Both the position numbers and the translations under genes were made by a program. DNA of 17,163 nt, from assembly GCA_038326615.1 (NCBI GenBank), contig JBBQKF010000066.1, positions 1 to 17,163 on the forward strand. The letters are read 5' to 3'. The DNA is from JBBQKF01 sp038326615. GTDB taxonomy: Bacteria > Bacillota > Clostridia > Saccharofermentanales > UBA5734. This document shows positions 1 through 6,285 of the stretch, in pieces (position 1 is the stretch's first letter; every line of letters begins with the position of its first letter). Below the pieces are notes generated by a model. It worked only from the letters and a program-made list of their open reading frames with translations. It was not told the DNA's origin and did no database searches.

Positions 1-104
1 AGCATTACTTTGCGGAGGGTTTTTAATTCAGACTATATATTTTGCTAATGAAATATTTGAAAATTTTAAGGAAAATAAACATTCTATGATAATTTGTTTT
101 CGGA

Positions 105-140
105 TGCCAAATTTCACTAAATCCTTAGCCGAATTTGGCA
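105..140 (+). terminator. Hairpin upstream of the AIM24-type gene, possible terminator
   Basis: TGCCAAATT at 105-113 is the exact reverse complement of AATTTGGCA at 132-140, with an 18-base loop, followed by ATTTTTC. It could end transcription from an upstream gene outside the window. The loop is long and the T-run short, so it could equally be an operator. No gene is visible in bases 1-204. Confidence 0.35.
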
Positions 141-150
141 ATTTTTCACG

Positions 151-178
151 TTACAAATTTAAATAAATGGTTTATAAT
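151..178 (+). promoter_or_regulatory. Candidate sigma-A promoter for the AIM24-type gene
   Basis: A perfect TATAAT (173-178) lies 16 bases downstream of TTACAA (151-156), a poor -35 match. The site sits 68 bases before the chosen GTG start and just after the 105-140 hairpin. The -10 box is convincing; the -35 is not. Confidence 0.4.
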
Positions 179-246
179 ATAAGGCAAACCCGATACAAAT
201 ATTTATGATGATTCCTAATAATTTAATAGTAGAAGGAGGTAGATTT

Positions 247-1347
247 GTGTTCTGTTCAAAATGTGGTACTAAAATGGATGATAATGCAAAATTTTGTGGT
301 GGGTGCGGATCTCTAGTTGGAAATACTGTAAGCACTGCTACTGCTAAGCCCCCAGTTTCTCAACATGTCACACCAACACCAGCACCAGTGCCAGTTCCAC
401 CTAAGCCTGTATACCAGCAACCAGTGCCACCTGCTTATCAGGCACAACCAGTAGTTCCGCTGCAGCCAGTCTATCAGCAACCAGTGCAGCCAAATTATCA
501 GGCACAACCAGTAGTTCCGCCTCAGTCTGTATACCAGCAACCAGTGCAGCCAGCTTATCAAGCGCAACCTAGTGTTCCGCCGCAACCAGCTCAAAGCACA
601 TATCAGCAACCAGTGCAGCCAGCTCAAAGCACATATCAGCAACCTGCTTCACAGCAAAGGCCATTAGACTTCAACGTTTTTGGAGGCAATTTACCGGCAG
701 TGTCAATTAAGCTTAGCCCTGGCGAAAGTATTTATACGCAGTCCGGAGGCATGATTTGGATGGACGATGGAATAACTATGACAACAAATATGCAAGGCGG
801 TTTAATGAAAGGACTAGGAAGAATGTTTTCTGGTGACTCTCTTTTTATGGCAACCTACACATCGTCAATGCCTAATCAGGAAATTGCAATAGCGTCAACT
901 TTCCCAGGAAGCATTGCAGCAATAGAACTTAAAGGAAATTCAATAATCGCCCAGAAATCAGCTTTCCTTTGTGCACAGCAATCGGTCACACTAAGCGTGT
1001 TTGTCACAAGAAGCCTTGGAGCCGGACTCTTTGGCGGTGAAGGATTTATTCTTCAAAAATTAACCGGATATGGGAGAGTGTTTCTTGAAATTGATGGAAG
1101 CATGGTAGAAAGAACGCTTGCACCAGGACAAAGACTTAAAGTTGATACTGGAAATGTTGCTGCATTTGAAGAAACAGTCAATTATCAATCAGAAATGGTT
1201 AAAGGATTCAAAAACATTCTGTTTGGCGGCGAAGGTCTTTTTCTAACAACACTGACAGGACCAGGAAAAGTATGGCTTCAAACGATGACAATGCCAACAT
1301 TTGCAAAGCAACTGATACCATTCTTGCCAAAGCCATCGTCAAATTAA
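247..1347 (+). CDS. Zinc-ribbon / AIM24 (TIGR00266) domain protein
   Basis: About 366 residues. The GTG at 247 is preferred over the ATG at 205 because AGGAGGT (234-240) lies 6 bases before it, and the protein then begins directly with the zinc ribbon. Cys 3, 6, 17 and 20 form a zinc_ribbon_2-type module (CSKCG...FCGGCG). Residues ~56-137 are a Pro/Gln/Tyr-rich low-complexity linker made of 20-residue repeats (YQQPVQPAYQAQP type). From ~138 to the end is an AIM24/TIGR00266-like domain with paired GLFGGEGF and ILFGGEGLF glycine motifs. No signal peptide or membrane segment is evident, so it is probably cytoplasmic. The family's biochemical role is not established; I infer only that the ribbon mediates binding to other molecules. 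It appears to be monocistronic: the next gene starts 351 bases later. Domain identification is fairly sure, function unknown. Confidence 0.85.
   Translation: MFCSKCGTKMDDNAKFCGGCGSLVGNTVSTATAKPPVSQHVTPTPAPVPVPPKPVYQQPVPPAYQAQPVVPLQPVYQQPVQPNYQAQPVVPPQSVYQQPVQPAYQAQPSVPPQPAQSTYQQPVQPAQSTYQQPASQQRPLDFNVFGGNLPAVSIKLSPGESIYTQSGGMIWMDDGITMTTNMQGGLMKGLGRMFSGDSLFMATYTSSMPNQEIAIASTFPGSIAAIELKGNSIIAQKSAFLCAQQSVTLSVFVTRSLGAGLFGGEGFILQKLTGYGRVFLEIDGSMVERTLAPGQRLKVDTGNVAAFEETVNYQSEMVKGFKNILFGGEGLFLTTLTGPGKVWLQTMTMPTFAKQLIPFLPKPSSN
412..657 (+). repeat. 60-bp coding tandem repeats (Pro/Gln-rich linker)
   Basis: In-frame repeats within the AIM24-type gene: units at 412-471, 472-531 and 532-600 (60, 60 and 69 bp), then a short 33-bp unit 601-633 and a partial unit 634-657. 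Each begins TAYCAGCAACC and encodes YQQP. The units are close in sequence but not identical, as expected of a repeat that changes length by recombination or slippage. Confidence 0.85.
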
Positions 1348-1698
1348 ATAAAAGTTAGTATTACTTGTCAGAAATGATAATAAATAATTAGCTTGCATAA
1401 TACTACTATTTCTTCATTAAGCAAAAGAAAATGAAATTGCAACTTGCAATTATATAGTTAAGCTTTATTGACAGTAATCCAAAGTTTTATGCGGACTTCT
1501 ATTACTTACTGAATTTAAACAATGTTCATTTATGCTAATGCAAGAAATACTGATTTAATTGAATAAATATATTTCGTAATTAAACTTTATGACAAAGTGG
1601 ATAACTGCTAGTTGATAGTTAAAATTTATTAGCAAGGAGAAAAATTAATTTCCCCCATGATGTAACGAATCATGACACAAATTAATTTCTAGAATATT
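1348..1698. other. 351-bp intergenic region with a 17-bp palindrome
   Basis: AT-rich, with no gene seen. AATTGCAA (1435-1442), one C, then TTGCAATT (1444-1451) form a near-perfect operator-like palindrome. A consensus TTGACA occurs at 1468-1473 but has no TATAAT-like box at the right distance, so I cannot place the promoter of the downstream transporter gene. The 3' end carries the hairpin listed at 1642-1688. Confidence 0.6.
1642..1688 (+). promoter_or_regulatory. Leader hairpin between a Shine-Dalgarno and the binding-protein start
   Basis: AAATTAATTT (1642-1651) pairs with AAATTAATTT (1679-1688), 10 bp. Inside, after a 4x4 internal loop, CATGAT (1656-1661) pairs with ATCATG (1669-1674), closing a 7-base loop. 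AAGGAG (1634-1639) lies directly 5' and the ATG at 1699 lies 10 bases 3'. The apical stem holds an in-frame two-codon ORF, ATG ATG TAA (1657-1665). The geometry would bring the Shine-Dalgarno within about 12 bases of the real start when folded. Confidence 0.5.
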
Positions 1699-2754
1699 AT
1701 GAATTTTAGATATTTTAAACACACTGTTCAAAGCACTTTTAGAAAAATCATTGTTACATCTGCATGCCTTTTATTGATTGCATCAGGAATCTCAGGTTGC
1801 AGCAAGAACACAAAAACTGTTGTCGTGTACACATCTGTTGACCAGGTTTATTCAGAGAAGCTTTTCAAAGCTTATGAGAAAGAAACGGGTGTCACCATAA
1901 AGCCGGTTTACGATATCGAAGCACAAAAGACAGTTGGGCTTGTAAATCGACTTATTTCAGAGAAAAACAAGCCACAGGCCGATGTATTTTGGAATGGCGA
2001 GATTTTGCAGACAATAGCACTTAAAGAAAATGGAGTTCTCGAGAAATCCAGTCCTGAAAACGAGAAGAATTTACCGTCATCATTTGTTGACAAGGACAAG
2101 ATGTGGTTTGGATTCGGAGGAAGAGCAAGAGTTCTTATTTACAATAGAACCTTGATTTCAAAATCAGATTTACCAAAAACTTTGGAAGAATTTGCCAAAG
2201 GACCAAACGTCTCAAAGTCAGGGCTTGCATACCCAATATTTGGTACAACCGCAACGCATGCAGCAGCACTTTATTCATTCTGGGGACCCGAAAAGGCAAA
2301 AGCATACTATCAGGATTTGAAAAATTCTGGCATTGTTATTCTTGATGGGAATGGTGTTGTAAAAGATTATGTAAGTCAAAAAAAGCTTGTAATGGGCCTT
2401 ACTGACACAGATGATGCGCTATCAGAAATTGCAGTTAATAAGGATCTTGACATAGCATTCCTTGATCAGGGTGAGAGCGGAATGGGGAATCTTGTAATAC
2501 CAAATACCGTAGCCAAAATTAAAGGTGGACCAAACCCCACGCAGGCCGATCTTTTTATTAACTATCTTTTATCTTCTAAAGTCGAACGAAAATTAGTGGA
2601 TGATGGTTGGATTCAAATACCTGTAAATTCAACAGTTAAGGCAAATCCAGCTATCGAATTGCTTAAGGTCAAAATTATGGCAACAGATTTTAGCACAGCA
2701 TATAAGGATAACGAAATGGCCAAAACCGATTTGACAAAAATATTTATAAGATAA
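1699..2754 (+). CDS. ABC transporter substrate-binding lipoprotein, iron(III)/AfuA type
   Basis: 351 residues. Residues ~14-33 are a lipoprotein signal peptide ending in the lipobox ISGC, so Cys34 should be lipidated and the protein held outside the membrane. The mature part starts KTVVVYTSVDQVYSEKLFKA, typical of extracellular solute-binding proteins of the ferric-iron group (COG1840). Further family hallmarks are the QADVFWNGE segment, a GTTATHAAALYSFWG stretch at the usual ligand-loop position, and a late VNSTVKANP segment. Iron is the likeliest ligand by family; phosphonate or another small anion cannot be excluded. A permease gene follows 189 bases downstream. ATG 1699 has no adjacent ribosome binding site: the nearest, AAGGAG at 1634-1639, is separated from it by a hairpin, so translation may be structurally controlled. 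The start is the first in-frame ATG after stop codons and gives a complete signal peptide. Confidence 0.85.
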   Translation: MNFRYFKHTVQSTFRKIIVTSACLLLIASGISGCSKNTKTVVVYTSVDQVYSEKLFKAYEKETGVTIKPVYDIEAQKTVGLVNRLISEKNKPQADVFWNGEILQTIALKENGVLEKSSPENEKNLPSSFVDKDKMWFGFGGRARVLIYNRTLISKSDLPKTLEEFAKGPNVSKSGLAYPIFGTTATHAAALYSFWGPEKAKAYYQDLKNSGIVILDGNGVVKDYVSQKKLVMGLTDTDDALSEIAVNKDLDIAFLDQGESGMGNLVIPNTVAKIKGGPNPTQADLFINYLLSSKVERKLVDDGWIQIPVNSTVKANPAIELLKVKIMATDFSTAYKDNEMAKTDLTKIFIR

Positions 2755-2928
2755 AATAAGAAAAGCAAGACAAACACGATAAATATTAAAAATAATTCGA
2801 GAAATATAGAAAAAAGTATAAAAGATATGAAAAGATAAAAATGAATATTAGAAAAACAAAGGAGAAACATCATAAATTCTTTATAACAATGCAGGTTTGG
2901 GTTTAATTTATATAACGGAGGCAAAACT
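2755..2928. other. Spacer between binding protein and permease
   Basis: Very A-rich, with no terminator seen, so co-transcription of the two transporter genes is plausible. AAAGGAG near 2859 precedes no usable ORF. A 21-codon ORF (2841-2906) ends just before the GGAGGC at 2917-2922 that probably serves the permease; it has no ribosome binding site and I do not call it a gene. Confidence 0.5.
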
Positions 2929-4500
2929 ATTATCAAAAACAACATGTCTTTAAAAATCTGCAAATGGGGAATCGCAGCCATTCTTATCATCGTAATGGCT
3001 GGACCTTTGCTTGTTTTATTTGGTAAATCGTTGTTTTTAGTAATTAGCAGTGGAATAAAAGATATTTCTTTTATCAGTGGCGGACTTTTCGCTGAAAGCC
3101 TTCTTATAAATTTTGCTTCCGCAATTTTGTGTTGTATTTTCGGTGTTCTTGCATCATTGTTTATTTGGACATTCTGCGCTAAATATTACAGACAAGTATT
3201 TCTCGCACTTCTTCTTTGTTCCCTTATACCGCCATTTATTCATGTTCACTCGTGGATAAAATTTATGGATATGCTAATAAACTCGGTTATTAATCCGTTG
3301 CTGTCTGTGTCGATAAATTTTACCGGCGTTACTGGCGTGATTTGGACAACCGTTTTTTCTTATTTGCCATATACAACAAGCTTTTGCCTGATGGGACTTT
3401 TTTGTATACCTAAGGATATTACCGATCTCATGAAAACAGAATCCAATCCGAAAGCTATTTTTGCTAAATGCGTTGTCCCTTACTTCTTGCCTTATGCACT
3501 TATAAGCGGATTGTTTATATTTCTCATAAATATGAATGATTATGCAATCCCGTCAGCATTTGGCGTTAATGTATTTGCACTTGAACTCTTCTCTCTTTAT
3601 AGTGCAAGTGGAAATATCTATTCCATTTCACTTTCATCGTTCCCCTTAATTTTAATTTCTGTTGCAGCGTTGGTGCTTTTTGGACTTATAGCAAGAGAAA
3701 ATGAAATAACAGTTGATCCGGTGTTTAATCCGAATCCCTTTAACAAAGAAAGATTTATAACCACACCAGCACTTGCAGGAGGCCTTATCCTTATACTTTT
3801 TGCGGCTATCCCGATTTTTTCAATGATTGTAGAAAGCTTCCATGCGACCGACTTTTTCCTGATTCTTGCTGATTCTCGTAGGGAAATATTATATTCATTT
3901 GTGATTAGTATTTGCACAGCGTTTGCCTGCGTCATTCCCTCTGCACTTTTTGCTTATTCCTGGTATCGCGAACAGAAAAGCGGGTTAATGTTATTTATTC
4001 TTTCATTCCCTTTTCTGATACCGTCTGCAATTCTTGGTCTTAGTATAATTGAATTTTGGAACACAGATATTTTGGGTGAAATATATCAAAGCCCTTTTAT
4101 GCCAGTAATAGGGCTGACGATAAGATTTTTTATCCTTTCTTCATTATTTCTAATTGTTAGAGTTCGTAAAATAAATTCGGACTTGATGGAGGCAGTAAAG
4201 CTATCCTATTCCTTCTTTAAAGGATTTGTCTGCGTAATTTTGCCGATGATACGCAAAGACATTTTCACTTGCCTTTTGCTTGTGTTTGCATTAGCAATGG
4301 GCGAGTATGGGATCGCTTTACTTATTACCCCACCTGGATACCAAATGCTTACTATAAAAATTTATAATTACCTGCATTATGGAGCTTCGGAAGTTGTATT
4401 TGCTCTGAACTTCTTTGTGTTTGTGCTAGTATCGTTTGTGGGAGTATTAATTTTTGGACTTTACAAGCCAGAAAAAGGGGCGAATAGAAATCAGAATTAG
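2929..4500 (+). CDS. ABC transporter permease, fused double domain (FbpB/AfuB type)
   Basis: 518 residues from ATG 2944, or 523 from an ATT at 2929. GGAGGC (2917-2922) is 7 bases from in-frame ATT 2929 but 21 from ATG 2944, so I prefer the rare ATT start with moderate confidence. The protein is strongly hydrophobic, with about twelve membrane segments in two homologous halves. Each half carries a cytoplasmic coupling loop of the EAA type: near residue 162 (counted from the ATG) there is a degenerate loop ending AKCVVPYFLPYALISG, and near residue 414 LMEAVKLSYSFFKGFVCVILP. This two-in-one arrangement is typical of iron(III) permeases such as SfuB/FbpB. It forms the membrane channel for the upstream binding protein. 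No ATP-binding subunit follows: downstream there is a small insertion and then an unrelated gene. Confidence 0.85.
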   Translation: MIKNNMSLKICKWGIAAILIIVMAGPLLVLFGKSLFLVISSGIKDISFISGGLFAESLLINFASAILCCIFGVLASLFIWTFCAKYYRQVFLALLLCSLIPPFIHVHSWIKFMDMLINSVINPLLSVSINFTGVTGVIWTTVFSYLPYTTSFCLMGLFCIPKDITDLMKTESNPKAIFAKCVVPYFLPYALISGLFIFLINMNDYAIPSAFGVNVFALELFSLYSASGNIYSISLSSFPLILISVAALVLFGLIARENEITVDPVFNPNPFNKERFITTPALAGGLILILFAAIPIFSMIVESFHATDFFLILADSRREILYSFVISICTAFACVIPSALFAYSWYREQKSGLMLFILSFPFLIPSAILGLSIIEFWNTDILGEIYQSPFMPVIGLTIRFFILSSLFLIVRVRKINSDLMEAVKLSYSFFKGFVCVILPMIRKDIFTCLLLVFALAMGEYGIALLITPPGYQMLTIKIYNYLHYGASEVVFALNFFVFVLVSFVGVLIFGLYKPEKGANRNQN

Positions 4501-4527
4501 TGGAAGGACTTATAATAATCAAAGTAG

Positions 4528-4694
4528 GGTTCGGGTGTCAAAAGCATGTCTTGTATTTATTGTGATTAATCAGATTTTACTCGACGATGACTTAAGAAGA
4601 TTTCAAATGCCAGATTGCTTGTAATGGCCAATATTTGGCGATTACCTCAACATTTATCACCTATCACTACTTTGTTGCTTTTGACACCCGAGCC
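4528..4694. mobile_element. MITE-like element, 167 bp, with 19-bp TIRs and 6-bp TSD
   Basis: The left terminal repeat, GGTTCGGGTGTCAAAAGCA (4528-4546), and the right, TGCTTTTGACACCCGAGCC (4676-4694), are reverse complements with one mismatch (a G-T pair). AAGTAG abuts both outer edges (4522-4527 and 4695-4700), which is a target-site duplication. The 129-bp core codes for nothing and contains a hairpin: GTAAT/ATTAC plus GCCAA/TTGGC around TAT (4621-4645), with one mismatch. It is too small to encode a transposase, so it would be moved by an element elsewhere; I do not assign the IS family. It lies immediately after the permease, where an ATPase gene might be expected. Confidence 0.75.
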
Positions 4695-4700
4695 AAGTAG

Positions 4701-4920
4701 AAATATTCAAGAAAAATATTAGAAATGACAAAAAACATGAGTATTAAAGATAAGGGTAAAATTTAGAGATAAAAAATCGTAATATAAAGCTAATAAGTTA
4801 ATGCTTTTAAACTTGAAATTGGGAAAAAATGATTGCGAAGAGTGTTACATAATTAGTTAAAGATTATTTTAAAAGATAAAGATAATAGGTCAGAAAATCG
4901 ATATTAAAAAGGAGCCGCTG
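4701..4920. other. Intergenic region before the propeller gene
   Basis: AT-rich and purine-rich on the plus strand. No gene, no convincing promoter and no terminator hairpin were found. AAAAAGGAG (4906-4914) at its end is the ribosome binding site of the next gene. Confidence 0.5.
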
Positions 4921-5970
4921 GTGGATTTACAAAATTCAAAAAAAATAAATACTGACAAAAAGCTAAAAAAAGCCTTCATAGCAGTAATTTTTGGCGTTTT
5001 AATTGTTTGTGTCGGAATTTTGAGCGCGATAAAACTCGACAGTGAAATTAGGAAAATCCAGCCAGTTCCAGGATTTACAACCTTGCTGCCAGGTAAAGAT
5101 ATTTGCTCATTAGCACTAAATGGCAATGAAATCTGGGCTGGTGGTTCAAATGGACTCTATAAAGTCTCAGCAGATTATACGAGCGAAAAAGTAGGAAATT
5201 TTCGATACATTAAAGCCGTTTTGATCAAAGATGGCAAAGTTTGGATCGGACACGACATGGGTGTTACAATTTATGACGGCAAGACATTTAAAAACTACAC
5301 GGAAAACGACGGGTTACCAGATCATCGGGTAAATGCACTTTTTCAAGATAAAAATGGTATGGTATGGGCTGGGACCTGGGGTGGAGTTGCGGTTTTTGAA
5401 GGTGGCAAAATAACAAGGGTTATAGCCAAGAAAGACGGTCTTCTCGAAGATATGGTTAATGTTATTACACAAGATAGCATTGGCGGAATGTGGTTTGGGA
5501 ATTATGTTGCTCCACGTGGTGGAATCAGTATTTTATACAATGAGAAGTGGCAGTATTTTACTACTAAAGATGCTCTTTTACATTCCAATATTAACGCGAT
5601 AATAAATCTGAGAGATAAAGAAGTAATTACTGGAGGTGGCCTTTACACTCAAGGTGGTGGGACAAAGTTCAGCTTTGACAGTTCTACAGGAAGTTGGAGT
5701 AAAAAATCGATTTTACAAAAAAAAGACGGGCTTGCTGGGGCGAAAATAAGATCTTTACTTGAAGACAGCAAGAAACGTCTTTGGATTGGTTCAGAATATG
5801 AAGGACTTGCCGTATTTAGTGGCTCAACGAGCAAAATTTTAACTAAAGAAAACGGTTTATCAAATAATGAAGTAAAATCAATTATAGAACAAGTAGATGG
5901 TACCATCTGGATCGGAACAAGAGAAGGATTAGTGCGAGTAGAAAAAGGTGAAATCGAAAGTGTTCGTTAG
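4921..5970 (+). CDS. Membrane-anchored two-component-regulator propeller repeat protein
   Basis: 349 residues, GTG start at 4921 with AGGAG ending 6 bases upstream. A short lysine-rich cytoplasmic N-terminus (residues 1-16) precedes a single membrane segment (~17-38); the rest should be extracellular. From ~50 onward it is built from Reg_prop-type beta-propeller blades of about 40 residues. The pattern 'NGLP...VNALFQDKNGMVWAGTWGGVAVFEGG' recurs, for example near 135, 180, 270 and 320 (LEDSKKRLWIGSEYEGLAVF, EQVDGTIWIGTREGLVRV). Such propellers usually form the sensor part of hybrid histidine kinases or diguanylate cyclases, but here no signalling domain follows, so it is a free-standing propeller. 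Its ligand is unknown. Its position after the iron-type importer could suggest a related surface role, but an insertion separates them and co-transcription is uncertain. Confidence 0.75.
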   Translation: MDLQNSKKINTDKKLKKAFIAVIFGVLIVCVGILSAIKLDSEIRKIQPVPGFTTLLPGKDICSLALNGNEIWAGGSNGLYKVSADYTSEKVGNFRYIKAVLIKDGKVWIGHDMGVTIYDGKTFKNYTENDGLPDHRVNALFQDKNGMVWAGTWGGVAVFEGGKITRVIAKKDGLLEDMVNVITQDSIGGMWFGNYVAPRGGISILYNEKWQYFTTKDALLHSNINAIINLRDKEVITGGGLYTQGGGTKFSFDSSTGSWSKKSILQKKDGLAGAKIRSLLEDSKKRLWIGSEYEGLAVFSGSTSKILTKENGLSNNEVKSIIEQVDGTIWIGTREGLVRVEKGEIESVR

Positions 5971-5985
5971 CTTACCACACAAAAC

Positions 5986-6202
5986 AAATTTAATAAAAAA
6001 TAAATTTAATAAAAAATAAAAATGGCTATAGCGTTAACTCAGTAAAGGGTGAAAAACTCTGTAGAATCATGCTAAAAAGAAGCAATTACAAATCGAGCTG
6101 TGGAAAAATTAATGCAAGCCACTTTCTTTGATAGTATTTGTAAGAAACAATTTAGTCCTACTGAGTAAACACTATAGTCTTAAAAATAAATTTAATAAAA
6201 AA
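5986..6202 (+). repeat. 16-bp AT-rich tandem repeat, with a third copy beyond the MITE
   Basis: AAATTTAATAAAAAAT occurs at 5986-6001 and 6002-6017. A third copy lacking only the last base is at 6188-6202, on the other side of the element at 6018-6181. A 21-bp stretch (5996-6016) is identical to 6182-6202, so the element is flanked by direct repeats. These could be an unusually long target duplication or a pre-existing AT-rich repeat into which it inserted. Confidence 0.7.
6018..6181. mobile_element. MITE-like element A (left of the synthetase operon)
   Basis: The left end GGCTATAGCGTTAACTCAGT (from 6024) and the right end (6161-6181, beginning TACTGAGTAAACACTATAG) are inverted repeats matching 18 of 21 positions. 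The ~115-bp core is non-coding. The left end plus its A-rich flank (6018-6046, 29 bp) recurs perfectly in inverse orientation at 10438-10466, so this is a repeated mobile sequence rather than a chance palindrome. No transposase is encoded. Confidence 0.6.
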
Positions 6203-6285
6203 GCAATTCGGTTTGGCTCCTATTTATTAGCATCTGCCCCGTTGCCTAGCTCGTATTTATTAGAATCGGCCCCGTTGCCTAGCTC
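6203..6285 (-). repeat. Two 33-bp repeat copies downstream of the synthetase stop
   Basis: An 11-codon unit is repeated in phase with the synthetase frame. The coding end of the gene (through TAG at 6288-6286) is one copy. The next has TAC at 6255-6253 where the stop would be, and the third has TAG at 6222-6220. Read in frame after the stop, the sequence gives ELGNGADSNKYELGNGADAN and then K and a stop, compared with SENEADTIK at the protein's end. Confidence 0.7.

Noticed and set aside
412..657. CRISPR-like array
   Set aside because: The repeats are contiguous, in frame and code for a Pro/Gln-rich linker; there are no spacers.
1468..1473. Promoter at TTGACA
   Set aside because: A perfect -35 box, but no acceptable -10 box at 15-19 bases.
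2841..2906. 21-codon ORF between the transporter genes
   Set aside because: No ribosome binding site and composition like the surrounding A-rich spacer.
4528..4694. tRNA gene (because of GGTTCGG near 4528)
   Set aside because: No acceptor, anticodon or T-arm pairing can be built around it; the sequence is explained by the inverted terminal repeat.
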